DNA from: Spirochaetia bacterium
GTDB taxonomy: Bacteria; Spirochaetota; Spirochaetia; Treponematales; Breznakiellaceae
Direction of reading: 5' to 3'
Length of the DNA stretch: 10,314 bases
NCBI GenBank assembly: GCA_026002025.1
Contig: BOAU01000075.1
Location: 1 to 10,314, forward strand
Shown here: positions 1 through 6,937 of the stretch, one piece after another
Numbering within the stretch: the stretch's first letter is position 1
Layout of the letters: every line of letters starts with the position of its first letter
The notes under the pieces: generated by a model
The model's input: the letters and a program-made list of their open reading frames with translations, nothing else
Told to the model about the DNA's origin: nothing
Database searches by the model: none
Program-made: the position numbers and the translations under genes

Positions 1-20
1 TCGCTCATTTTTAACCCCAT
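1..20 (-). CDS. Possible 5' end of a leftward gene (partial)
   Basis: On the minus strand a GGAGG (plus positions 26-30) lies five bases before an ATG at 20-18, and the frame stays open for the six codons available (Met-Gly-Leu-Lys-Met-Ser). A second ATG in the same frame lies at 8-6. Only the start can be seen, so no product can be named. The support is the Shine-Dalgarno site alone, so this could be chance. Confidence 0.3.
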
Positions 21-65
21 TTTGGCCTCCGTAAGCTCGCACCTTACAGAATAGCCCGTTTATTT

Positions 66-123
66 GAGGTACATTTTCTAAATGAGGCAAACCTTTGTTT
101 GGGGTACATTTTTCATGAGGCAC
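66..123. repeat. Short imperfect direct repeat
   Basis: Two similar segments, at 66-90 and 101-123, share GGTACATTTT followed by ATGAGGCA, with a period of about 35 bp. They lie just before the point where recognisable Rpn-tail coding sequence begins. They may be a scar of a small duplication or of an insertion boundary; no function can be assigned. Confidence 0.4.
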
Positions 124-183
124 TGCGGGCCCTTGCGGTTCCTTCCAAACGCCTCTATGATTACCCATAGGGAGGCGCTTAAG

Positions 184-717
184 ATGAGCAATGCAAAACT
201 GACTATGGATCAGGTACTTGAGGAAGTCGGCCTCACCGCGAAATGGGAGGCCATAGGGGAGGCTTGGGGTAAGCGCGAAGTTGCCCGGAATGCTCTGAAC
301 GAGGGCTCATCCGTGGATTTTATTCAAAGGATTACCGGGCTGCCTCTTGAGACGATAAACAAACTGGCTGCAGAGGGCAAGTTCGAAGTTTCCCGGAATG
401 GCTATCGCATAAAAACCTTGAGTGATATTACCGAGTTATCGTTAGAGACGATAAAGAAATTGGTTTCAGACGGGGAGATGGAACGGCAGGATACGGGCAT
501 TAATACAAGCCACTATTTTGAAGCAATATTCAAGGCAAATACCGCCGTACTTAGGGAGACGCTTATGATGGGCGGCGATACAGCACAGGCTATTAATGAG
601 ATACTTGAGAACGACGGCTTCGCCGCGAAATGGGTAGCCAGAGGTTTTGCCAGAGGTAAGAGCGAAGTTACCCGGAATGCTCTAAACGAGGGCTCATCCG
701 TAGATTTTATTCAGTGA
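184..717 (+). CDS. Degraded Rpn-like (PD-(D/E)XK family) C-terminal tails, two modules joined
   Basis: This reading frame holds no catalytic nuclease domain. It consists of two copies of a tail that I recognise, with moderate confidence, from Rpn-family (recombination-promoting nuclease/putative transposase) proteins. Module A begins at the chosen start, continues through a charged helix, and contains ARNALNEGSSVDFIQ and ITGLPLETINKL. A second ITELSLETIKKL unit follows. Module B (from about 530) repeats KSEVTRNALNEGSSVDFIQ, then ends at a premature TGA (715-717). The ATG at 184 was chosen because AGGGAGG (169-175) lies eight bases upstream. The frame is open back to an ATG at 82, but the residues before about 160 do not resemble the family. 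Module B is broken relative to module A: TGA replaces a sense codon and bases are lost in the following ITGLP segment. Probably a remnant; a short expressed protein cannot be excluded. Confidence 0.55.
   Translation: MSNAKLTMDQVLEEVGLTAKWEAIGEAWGKREVARNALNEGSSVDFIQRITGLPLETINKLAAEGKFEVSRNGYRIKTLSDITELSLETIKKLVSDGEMERQDTGINTSHYFEAIFKANTAVLRETLMMGGDTAQAINEILENDGFAAKWVARGFARGKSEVTRNALNEGSSVDFIQ
275..326 (+). repeat. Direct repeat copy 1 in the Rpn-tail modules
   Basis: This 52-bp segment matches 662-713 at 49 of 52 positions and encodes EVARNALNEGSSVDFIQ. The three differences are all G here and A in the other copy; two are silent and one changes Ala to Thr. The similarity continues, more weakly, on both sides, which points to duplication of a whole tail module. 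Confidence 0.85.
662..713 (+). repeat. Direct repeat copy 2 in the Rpn-tail modules
   Basis: Partner of 275-326 (49/52 identical). Immediately after it a TGA stop appears, and the following segment has lost bases compared with the first copy, so reading in this module is destroyed. Confidence 0.85.
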
Positions 718-742
718 ATTACCGTGCCTCTAGGACACCCGG

Positions 743-1027
743 ATGCGGGCCTATCTGTATGCGGTGATACAGGCGAACCCGGAAGCCCTCAAGGAGGTAG
801 CGATGAGCGATTTAACGGTAGAAGATGTCCTGAACGAAGCCGGGTATATCCCCCGGTGGCTTGAGACGGGCCGGAAAGAAGGCCGGGTAGAGGGCCGGGT
901 AGATGTTGCGCGAAACGCCCTGACCAAAGGACTTTCTGTGGAAACGGTTAGTGAAATTACCGGGCTGCCGCTTGAAACCACCAGAAAATTGGCCCAAACC
1001 AGCGGAACAATGACCTCCGGCAAATAA
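743..1027 (+). CDS. Third Rpn-like C-terminal tail module, small protein
   Basis: The frame encodes the end of an Rpn-like protein: an AYLYAVIQANPEALKE segment, then LTVEDVLNEAG, a charged repeat GRVEGRVDVARNAL, and the end unit ITGLPLETTRKLA. The family-like sequence already starts about three codons before ATG 743, directly after an in-frame TAG (731-733), so this is a fragment of a longer ancestral gene. Two starts are possible: 743 (94 aa), with only a weak AGGA upstream, and 803 (74 aa), with a strong AAGGAGG at 791-797 and a spacer of five bases. The second is the better-supported start. In E. coli Rpn proteins, the C-terminal part is also made separately from an internal start and acts as an antitoxin; by analogy this could be such a small protein. 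That function is inference. Confidence 0.5.
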   Translation: MRAYLYAVIQANPEALKEVAMSDLTVEDVLNEAGYIPRWLETGRKEGRVEGRVDVARNALTKGLSVETVSEITGLPLETTRKLAQTSGTMTSGK

Positions 1028-1059
1028 CGGTTCATCCAAAATACAGATGAAGATAAGAA

Positions 1060-1151
1060 AATTTAACCACTGACCACACAGACCACACGGACTTTTGCTT
1101 TGAAATTTCATTCTTTTGTCCGTGAGGGTCCGTGAGGTCTGTGGTTAAATT
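1060..1151. repeat. Long imperfect palindrome built of 9-10 bp units
   Basis: The left arm (1060-1092) and right arm (1118-1151) can form an imperfect stem of about 33 bp around a 25-base loop. The arms start and end with the exact pair AATTTAACCAC / GTGGTTAAATT. Within each arm a short unit recurs: GACCACACA, GACCACACG and GAC on the left, and the complement-like GTCCGTGAG, GGTCCGTGAG and GTCTGTGG on the right. It lies in the converging intergenic space between the Rpn remnants and the glycyl radical enzyme gene. Its form suits a dispersed, non-coding repetitive element of the "AACCACAGA" kind seen in many environmental bacteria. No U-tract follows, so a terminator role is not shown. Confidence 0.7.
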
Positions 1152-1168
1152 CTTCTTAAGTGAACGCC

Positions 1169-1198
1169 TATGGGGCCCTCTCCCTTTTAAGCCCCATA
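1169..1198 (-). terminator. Stem-loop at the end of the glycyl radical enzyme gene
   Basis: A perfect 8-bp inverted repeat, TATGGGGC (1169-1176) and GCCCCATA (1191-1198), encloses a 14-base loop that contains the TAA stop of the gene (1187-1189). It could end or protect the leftward transcript. No run of T follows on the minus strand, so it is not a standard intrinsic terminator. Confidence 0.35.
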
Positions 1199-3313
1199 AT
1201 CCGTTCTTCTGATCACCTCATCCTGAAGATCTTTACCCAGCAGGGTGAAGTTACCGGAAAAGCCGGAGACCCGCACACGAAGGTTTTTGTATTGTTCAGG
1301 CTGCCGTTGGGCCTTTAACAATTCTTCTGTCGAAATATAAGTCGGCTGGAACTGCATACCGCCAAGCTGAAAGTAGGTATGGTACAGGGCGGCAAGCTTT
1401 TTAAGCTTTTCGTCATCATCTGCCAGGCGTTGGTCGATTTTCAGATTCAGTACCATGGGGCCGCCGAATTTGGAATAATCAATCTTTGCCGCAGACCTCA
1501 TTAAGGCGCTTAGGCCTACGTGGTCTTTATTATCAAGCTGGCCTATGCCGATACAAAAGGCCTCGCCGTCATAGCGGCCGTCGGGAGTGGCAGGGAGCAG
1601 GGAGGCAAAATAGACATTGGAAGGATTGTAGCCGACAATGTCGCCGAATGAAAAATGCCCGCCGAAACCGGTAAGCCGGTCTTTTGTGTGTTCATAAATT
1701 TCGTCTACTACCTGTTTCAGAATAAGATCCGGCCCGTCGTCGTCGTTACCGTAAAAACGGCCGTCCCGCATTATTTCTTCATGGAGGTCTTCATACCCAT
1801 TCCAGTTATCGGCAAGGGCATTAAGGAGCGTCTCCATGGAGATACGCTTTTCTTCATACACAAATTGTTTGATGATACTGAGGGAATCGCCTACACAGAT
1901 AAGGCCGTCCAGGGTAATTCCTGCAAAATGGTATTTTGCGCCTCCCGCAGTTATGGATTTGCAGCTTTCAATACATCCCTCATAAAGCAGCGAGCCTATC
2001 ATGCTGATATCTTTTGCCCGTTTTGCGTTGAATTTGTCGCTCCAATCCATGGTATCATCAAGGTCCTTGTACAGGAAAGGAAGGTAGGCCTGCCAAAAGT
2101 TTTCAAAAGTATCTGCCTTTAGGCAAATATCCCTGTGTTCTGCCAGCATCAGGGCAATTGAACGGCCAATGCTTGAATTCATCCCCGCATTGCAGATACC
2201 CTTTCCCTGTAATTGCGTTTCGTTACAGCCTACGGTGGTATAATTTACCGCTTCTTCAAAGGGAACGCCGAAATTCATATAGGCTTTTACCCGGGGTTCA
2301 TCGTTGACAAAAACAACATTCATGTTTTTCTTGTTTATCTTTGTAAGTTTTTCCATGGTTTCAGCTCTGGTTAGTTTTGTCCAGCGGAAAGAAATTTCAG
2401 GCCGCCAAATGGGAAGCTCTGTATAGGCTTCGAGGATCAATTCTGAAAGCGCATTAAAGCCGTCTTTACCTTCGGGGGTATAACCGCCTACGCAGAAATG
2501 ATTGTCTCCGCTGCGATGATTTCTATACGACTGATGGGCAAATACCATGAGAAGGTATTCCTGAACAAGTTCTTTGGCAAAATCCCGGGTTATATGCCCC
2601 GAGGAAATATCTTTTTGATACAGGGGGTATAAATACTGGTCGATACGGCCGGGACTATCGGGAAGGAACATGAAAACAAAATAGGCGGTCTGCACCGCTT
2701 CGTAGAAACTTGCCGGGGCTTTGCGGGGAATGCGCCGGCATATACGGGAGAGTTCAAGCAGCTCGTGCCGCCTGTTCAGAGTAGATTGTAAGTCCGGACC
2801 GGTAATGGCCTCGGAGCTTTTTATACAGGCATCGGCGCATTTGTCTGTCCAGGAGAGCAGGGAATCGGCAGTTAAACGAAGGGCTTCAAGAAATTCAAGT
2901 TTTTCTGTATCCCCTTCATGCTTTATTTTCGATGCTTCTATGGCCTTATAATACCCTTCGAAGCCGTTCTTTATTACATATTCCAGATCCGGCCCGGAAT
3001 GTATCCACTCTACATAGCAGAGTTTATCTACCGGTTTACAGTAATAGGCATCCAGAAGTTCATGGAAATGCTTATGCCCACTTCCTGCGTAATATTCACT
3101 GGTTACAGAATTGTCGAAATGCATTTTACCGATCAGCATTTCATCTCCGCTTATAGCCGCTGTTTGACCCCGGAGGTATTCACCCAGCCTGCAGGCTATG
3201 GTTTGGCACTCCGGCAAAAACATCGATTCAGGTTTATACGTAACCGGTGTAAGGGGGGGATATACATCCCGTATCAAGGCATCATCGGCAAGGCGTTTAA
3301 TTCTTTCGTTCAT
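1187..3313 (-). CDS. Glycyl radical enzyme, PFL/glycerol-dehydratase-like, substrate unknown
   Basis: The 708-residue protein is a glycyl radical enzyme, an oxygen-sensitive cytosolic catalyst in which a backbone glycyl radical produces a thiyl radical on an active-site cysteine. The C-terminal radical loop is RVSGFSGNF, with Gly684 as the radical site, preceded by the family signatures ATPDGR (575-580) and GGMQFQPTY (651-659). The thiyl cysteine is Cys363 in TTVGCNETQ; Glu365 keeps the C-x-E pattern of the glycerol/diol dehydratase and choline lyase side of the family, whereas pyruvate formate-lyase has Cys-Cys. Asn364 between them is less usual. PGRIDQYLYP (221-230) and GGYTPEGKDGFNALS (276-290) are also typical. 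The start at 3313 has GGAGG (plus 3320-3324) at good spacing. It is transcribed away from an AraC regulator and shares a promoter element with the ABC transporter. The radical SAM activase it needs is not in the window. Eliminase or dehydratase chemistry is the likeliest guess; the substrate cannot be named. Confidence 0.92.
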   Translation of the reverse strand: MNERIKRLADDALIRDVYPPLTPVTYKPESMFLPECQTIACRLGEYLRGQTAAISGDEMLIGKMHFDNSVTSEYYAGSGHKHFHELLDAYYCKPVDKLCYVEWIHSGPDLEYVIKNGFEGYYKAIEASKIKHEGDTEKLEFLEALRLTADSLLSWTDKCADACIKSSEAITGPDLQSTLNRRHELLELSRICRRIPRKAPASFYEAVQTAYFVFMFLPDSPGRIDQYLYPLYQKDISSGHITRDFAKELVQEYLLMVFAHQSYRNHRSGDNHFCVGGYTPEGKDGFNALSELILEAYTELPIWRPEISFRWTKLTRAETMEKLTKINKKNMNVVFVNDEPRVKAYMNFGVPFEEAVNYTTVGCNETQLQGKGICNAGMNSSIGRSIALMLAEHRDICLKADTFENFWQAYLPFLYKDLDDTMDWSDKFNAKRAKDISMIGSLLYEGCIESCKSITAGGAKYHFAGITLDGLICVGDSLSIIKQFVYEEKRISMETLLNALADNWNGYEDLHEEIMRDGRFYGNDDDGPDLILKQVVDEIYEHTKDRLTGFGGHFSFGDIVGYNPSNVYFASLLPATPDGRYDGEAFCIGIGQLDNKDHVGLSALMRSAAKIDYSKFGGPMVLNLKIDQRLADDDEKLKKLAALYHTYFQLGGMQFQPTYISTEELLKAQRQPEQYKNLRVRVSGFSGNFTLLGKDLQDEVIRRTDYGA

Positions 3314-3340
3314 TTTGAACCTCCGTCTATATAATAAACT

Positions 3341-3380
3341 ATACCCCTGTGCAAAGCAGAAAAAAATAGCAAAAATCGCC
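3341..3380 (-). promoter_or_regulatory. Probable operator/promoter element of the glycyl radical enzyme gene
   Basis: Read on the minus strand, this 40-bp stretch has an outer block from GGC to TATTTT (plus 3380-3363) and an inner block ACAGGGGTAT (plus 3350-3341). The same arrangement, with identical spacing, lies before the solute-binding protein gene at 4259-4298. Here the inner block ends 27 bp from the start codon; TATAGT follows GGGG and could be the -10 box, with TATTAT further down as an alternative. It lies inside the 126-bp gap shared with the divergent AraC gene, whose product is the obvious candidate to bind it. Confidence 0.55.
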
Positions 3381-3439
3381 GTTTTTTACCTTTTCCTGCC
3401 ATTCTTGTCATTTTTACCAGGGTCAAGTATGATAAAGCC

Positions 3440-4228
3440 ATGCCGGGGAATGAGCTGGACATCCAGATTACCAATATCATTCAAGTACGGAATGATGCTA
3501 TTTATCCGGGGAAACCCTATATTCAACTGCCGCCGCGGACATTTAACAGCGTTGTTTATTATACTGAAGGCTCTCAGGTTTTTACCGCCGATGGACAACA
3601 ATCCACTATGGGCGAAGGGGATTTTCATTTTTTTCGCAGCGGTATTATCAACCGGTCGGCGGCGCTGAAAAATAAACCGGTACGGTATATTTATGCCAAT
3701 TTTGAGACCGCTAACGATGCCGTTTTTGACAACCGCCCCTTTTCGCCTGCTCTTGTTTTAACCAACCGCTCTCTTTTCGAGCATTCTTTCCATGAAATGC
3801 TTACCCTCTGGGAAGGTAAAGAAGTCGGCTATCTTTTGCGGGTACGTATGTTACTGTATCAAATATTGAGCGCCATGCTGGACTGTCTGGTACATGAACA
3901 GGGGCAGATGAAGCAATGGAAAAAAATAAAGCCCGCCATTCTTTATATCGGGAACCATTATATGGAGGATATTCAGGCGGATGATCTGGCAACACTCTGC
4001 CGGATAAGTTCCCGCCATCTTGCGCGGTGTTTTCAGGAATTGTACGGGAAGTCGCCCCATGAATTTCTTATGGAAACAAGGCTTCAGGCCGCCAAGGAAT
4101 TGCTTCGGAACGCCAGTAATAACATCAGCGAGGTTGCGGAACGTACAGGATACGACACTATTTATAGTTTTAGCCGGGCCTTTAAGCATTTTTACGGGGT
4201 CTCCCCCAGGGAATGGCGCAATACGTAA
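3440..4228 (+). CDS. AraC-family transcriptional regulator
   Basis: The 262-residue protein has the normal AraC/XylS build: an N-terminal beta-rich, cupin-like ligand-binding part (about 5-100), a helical linker, and a C-terminal DNA-binding domain (about 163-260) with two helix-turn-helix motifs. The first lies around DDLATLCRISSRHLARCF (181-198), the second around ISEVAERTGYDTIYSFSRAF (229-248), followed by the family end signature FYGVSPREWR (251-260). It is divergent from the glycyl radical enzyme gene and lies directly upstream of the ABC transporter, like many AraC regulators of sugar uptake. The ATG at 3440 lacks a good Shine-Dalgarno site (the nearest, AGGG, is too far upstream), but no better start in frame exists, so expression may be weak. 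It probably binds the element shared by the two flanking promoters; the inducer is unknown. Confidence 0.9.
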   Translation: MPGNELDIQITNIIQVRNDAIYPGKPYIQLPPRTFNSVVYYTEGSQVFTADGQQSTMGEGDFHFFRSGIINRSAALKNKPVRYIYANFETANDAVFDNRPFSPALVLTNRSLFEHSFHEMLTLWEGKEVGYLLRVRMLLYQILSAMLDCLVHEQGQMKQWKKIKPAILYIGNHYMEDIQADDLATLCRISSRHLARCFQELYGKSPHEFLMETRLQAAKELLRNASNNISEVAERTGYDTIYSFSRAFKHFYGVSPREWRNT

Positions 4229-4258
4229 TTACCCTTTTGTCCGTTTTAGTTAAAAATT

Positions 4259-4301
4259 GGCAGTTTGGGATATTTTGTTTTACGCAAAACAGGGGTATTA
4301 T
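4259..4301 (+). promoter_or_regulatory. Probable operator/promoter element of the ABC transporter operon
   Basis: An outer block (4259-4276) and the inner block ACAGGGGTAT (4289-4298) match the element upstream of the glycyl radical enzyme gene, 13 of 18 and 10 of 10 bases, over the same total length of 40 bp without a gap. TATTAT at 4296-4301 is a fair -10 box; no clear -35 is seen, which fits a promoter that needs an activator. It suggests joint control with the radical enzyme. Confidence 0.55.
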
Positions 4302-4302
4302 A

Positions 4303-4320
4303 GCGTTATCTTGCGTTATC
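4303..4320 (+). repeat. Two GCGTTATC units one helical turn apart
   Basis: GCGTTATC occurs at 4303-4310 and again at 4313-4320, a 10-bp period, between the putative -10 box and the Shine-Dalgarno site of the solute-binding protein gene. Such spacing puts both on the same DNA face and could be a repressor site, or affect the leader transcript. The second copy runs directly into CAGGAGG. Confidence 0.4.
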
Positions 4321-4332
4321 CAGGAGGATAAT

Positions 4333-5988
4333 ATGTTTCTAAAGAAATCAGTGTCTTTTTATCAGAAGCTTGTTTTGTCGGTTGGATTGGTGTTTTGTCT
4401 TTTCGCATTACCCGTATTCGGGGCAGGCGGGAAAGCATCGGATGGCGCCTCAACCGCAGCGTCCGGACCTCTGGGGAAGTATACTCCCGAAATAAATCTG
4501 ACATCGGCCAGGAGTATGGATGCTGGTATTGTTTATGAACCGGCCAAATGGAAAGATTATGAAGATAATCAATGGTTCAGAAACTATAAAAGTGAACTTG
4601 GCATTAATCTGAGCTACCAGTGGATATCCCCTGATGGGGATTCCGATAGTCTCAAATGGACTACCGCCATAGCCAGCGGTGATGTACCGGATTTTGCCAG
4701 AGTTAATAATAGGATTTATAAACTGCTTCTTGAAGCGGATCTTATTGCAGATATGACGAAATTGTGGGATGAATATGCCAGCCCCGGGTTAAAAGATATG
4801 GTAACTCCTGCGGATTTATCACAAATGACCTTTGATGGTAAATTAATGGGCTTCCCGCTTCCGAGTATGGGCATTGGCGAGATAGCAATACTTTTTATCC
4901 GTCAGGATTGGCTTGACAAACTTGGTCTTCCGGTTCCTCAAACGTATGAAGATGTAGTCGCCGCAGCCCGGGCGTTTAACACGGCGAAACCGGCAGGTCC
5001 AAATACTATACCCATTGCATTATATAATGGTTCTGGCTGGGCCGGCGCTGGTTTATGGTCGGGGATTTTTAACGCGTATGGCGCCTATGAGGGTATGTGG
5101 CTGGAAAAAAATGGACAACTGGTATACGGCACCGTTCAAAGAGAAATGCGGGATGCTTTGTTATCCATGCAGGCTCTTTTAAAGGAAGGCCTTATTAACA
5201 GGGATTTTATGGCGGCAAATGATTCGACCATTGGTGAATATATAGCCAATGGACAGGTTGGAATATTTTGGGGGTATAATTGGGTTACTTCTACCTCTCT
5301 GCATGCCCTCGATTTGAATGAACCCTCCAATAAATGGGCATACCTTTATCCGCCATCGGTAAAAGGGCAAAATAATCTGGCCCAGGCTAATTTATCAGTA
5401 CCTCCGCGTATTTTTGTCAGCAACAAATCCAAATACCCGGAAGCGGCAATTAAAATGGCTAATCTGGCTCAAAAATATGAATTGGAAAGGTCTGATTATG
5501 TTATGGAAGGGGATGTAAGGCCGAATAAATTTAACCCCTGGGATCAGGTTATAGCTTATGCAGAACCTACCGTTACCCAGGCGTATGCTATCCTGGATGC
5601 CGAAAGAACCGGAAGGATGAATCCTGAATATATCCGGAAATACGGCGGCACGGATACAATTTATGAAAGTTACAAAAAAGCAAAGGAAACCGGCGATCCG
5701 GACTTAAAGTGGTATCTTAACACATGGGGCGAGGGTTCAAGCCTTATGGTCGGGTATAACGCAGTTCAGCAAAAGAAGCTGCTTACTACCGCTTACCTTG
5801 GACTCCCTACCGATACGCAGTCGTTACTGGGAAGTACCATTGGTACGGAATTGCAAGTTGCCATGACAGAGGTAATTACCGGGGCCGATATTTCCGTGTT
5901 TGACCGGGCTGTGCAGAAATGGCTGAATGACGGCGGCCAGAAAATTACCGATGAAGTTAATCAGTGGTACAAGGCAAACAAGAAATAA
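4333..5988 (+). CDS. ABC transporter extracellular solute-binding protein, LplA-like
   Basis: The 551-residue protein is the substrate-capturing part of a CUT1-type sugar or oligosaccharide importer. Residues 1-30 form a signal peptide: a basic start (KK), a hydrophobic stretch around 12-27, and a likely cleavage after VFG (28-30). There is no lipobox cysteine, so it is not an obvious lipoprotein, unlike many Gram-positive relatives; this fits a periplasmic protein of a diderm. A low-complexity Gly/Ala/Ser linker follows (31-46). The length and the motifs IASGDVPDF, FDGKLMGFPL and IRQDWLDKLGLPVP match the large LplA-type binding proteins. The ATG at 4333 follows AGGAGG (4322-4327) at ideal spacing; the frame is open further upstream, but that would run into the AraC gene and would spoil the signal peptide. 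It is the first gene of an operon, 16 bp before the first permease. The ligand is not known. Confidence 0.9.
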   Translation: MFLKKSVSFYQKLVLSVGLVFCLFALPVFGAGGKASDGASTAASGPLGKYTPEINLTSARSMDAGIVYEPAKWKDYEDNQWFRNYKSELGINLSYQWISPDGDSDSLKWTTAIASGDVPDFARVNNRIYKLLLEADLIADMTKLWDEYASPGLKDMVTPADLSQMTFDGKLMGFPLPSMGIGEIAILFIRQDWLDKLGLPVPQTYEDVVAAARAFNTAKPAGPNTIPIALYNGSGWAGAGLWSGIFNAYGAYEGMWLEKNGQLVYGTVQREMRDALLSMQALLKEGLINRDFMAANDSTIGEYIANGQVGIFWGYNWVTSTSLHALDLNEPSNKWAYLYPPSVKGQNNLAQANLSVPPRIFVSNKSKYPEAAIKMANLAQKYELERSDYVMEGDVRPNKFNPWDQVIAYAEPTVTQAYAILDAERTGRMNPEYIRKYGGTDTIYESYKKAKETGDPDLKWYLNTWGEGSSLMVGYNAVQQKKLLTTAYLGLPTDTQSLLGSTIGTELQVAMTEVITGADISVFDRAVQKWLNDGGQKITDEVNQWYKANKK

Positions 5989-6004
5989 GTAAGGGGGCCG
6001 GAAA

Positions 6005-6928
6005 TTGAAGCAGCAGATACAACATAAAAAGAAATTTCCGGTCCTTTTACAGAGGGAAGGCGCACCGCACGTCATGCTTCTTTTGCCCGTTCTCCTGGTT
6101 TTTGTGTACCGTTACCTGCCCATGCCCGGTATACTCCTTGCCTTCAATTCATATAAACCCCGGCTGGGTATATTCGGGTCTCCCTGGGTGGGCCTCGATA
6201 ATTTCCGCCTCCTTTTGGGTATGTCGGGTTTTATCGCCTCCATAAAAAACACCCTTATCATCGCATCAGGGAAAATAATTATGGGAATACTGGTACCGGT
6301 GTGCTTTTCCCTGATGCTTAATGAAATAAATCAGCCCCCACTTAAAAGAGTTATTCAGACTATCGTGTATCTTCCCCATTTTATTTCATGGGTGTTACTG
6401 GCAGGGATTATTACCAGAATTTTAAACCCGTACGGCGTCGTTAATCAGTTTTTAATTACCATGGGTATGGAGCCCCATATTTTTCTTGCGGATAAAAAAA
6501 TATTTCCCGGACTAATGGTTTTTCTTGACGTTTGGAAAGGATTCGGGTACGGAAGCATTGTGTATCTGGCGGCAATTACCGGTATAGACCCAAACCTGTA
6601 CGAGGCCGCATCCATAGACGGGGCCGGCCGCTGGCGGCAGACAATACATATTACCCTGCCGGGTCTTGCTCCCATGATTGTTCTTATGACCACCTTATCA
6701 TTGGGAAGTATTCTCGACGGCGGTTTTGATCAAATATTCAACCTGTATTCACCCGTTGTATTATCCACCGGGGATATTATCGATACCTTTTTATACCGTA
6801 TGGCCTTTGAAAATGCGCAGTTCAGCATTTCCACCGCCGCAGGCCTTTTCAAATCGGCAATCGGCTGTTTTCTGATTGTCCTTTCATATAAACTTGCGTA
6901 TAAATTAACCGGGTACCGGGTATTTTAG
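6005..6928 (+). CDS. lplB: ABC sugar transporter permease, LplB type
   Basis: The 307-residue inner-membrane protein is one of two permeases of the importer. It has about six membrane segments; the first (21-38) is followed by LPMPGILLAFNSYKPRLGIF, typical of LplB. The cytoplasmic EAA loop, which contacts the ATPase, is at about 200-220 (EAASIDGAGRW then ITLPG). The start is TTG at 6005, supported by AGGGGG a few bases upstream and by the homologous N-terminal end. It lies 16 bp behind the binding protein, and its stop overlaps the Shine-Dalgarno site of the next permease, so the three genes form one operon. No ATPase gene accompanies them; LplBC-type systems generally use a shared MsmK-like ATPase encoded elsewhere. 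Confidence 0.93.
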   Translation: MKQQIQHKKKFPVLLQREGAPHVMLLLPVLLVFVYRYLPMPGILLAFNSYKPRLGIFGSPWVGLDNFRLLLGMSGFIASIKNTLIIASGKIIMGILVPVCFSLMLNEINQPPLKRVIQTIVYLPHFISWVLLAGIITRILNPYGVVNQFLITMGMEPHIFLADKKIFPGLMVFLDVWKGFGYGSIVYLAAITGIDPNLYEAASIDGAGRWRQTIHITLPGLAPMIVLMTTLSLGSILDGGFDQIFNLYSPVVLSTGDIIDTFLYRMAFENAQFSISTAAGLFKSAIGCFLIVLSYKLAYKLTGYRVF

Positions 6929-6937
6929 GAGGTCTCT

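Noticed and set aside
82..183. Earlier start of the first Rpn-tail frame at ATG 82
   Set aside because: There is no Shine-Dalgarno site and the residues before about 160 do not resemble the family; ATG 184 is better supported.
1060..1151. CRISPR-like short repeats
   Set aside because: The 9-10 bp units have no spacers of uniform length and form two arms of one palindrome; there are no cas genes.
1655..2122. 155-codon plus-strand open frame inside the glycyl radical enzyme gene
   Set aside because: The minus strand here encodes well-conserved parts of the glycyl radical enzyme; this is its antisense shadow.
4213..4332. Upstream extension of the solute-binding protein by 40 codons
   Set aside because: It would overlap the AraC gene, cross the promoter element, and place extra residues before a good signal peptide; ATG 4333 has an ideal Shine-Dalgarno site.
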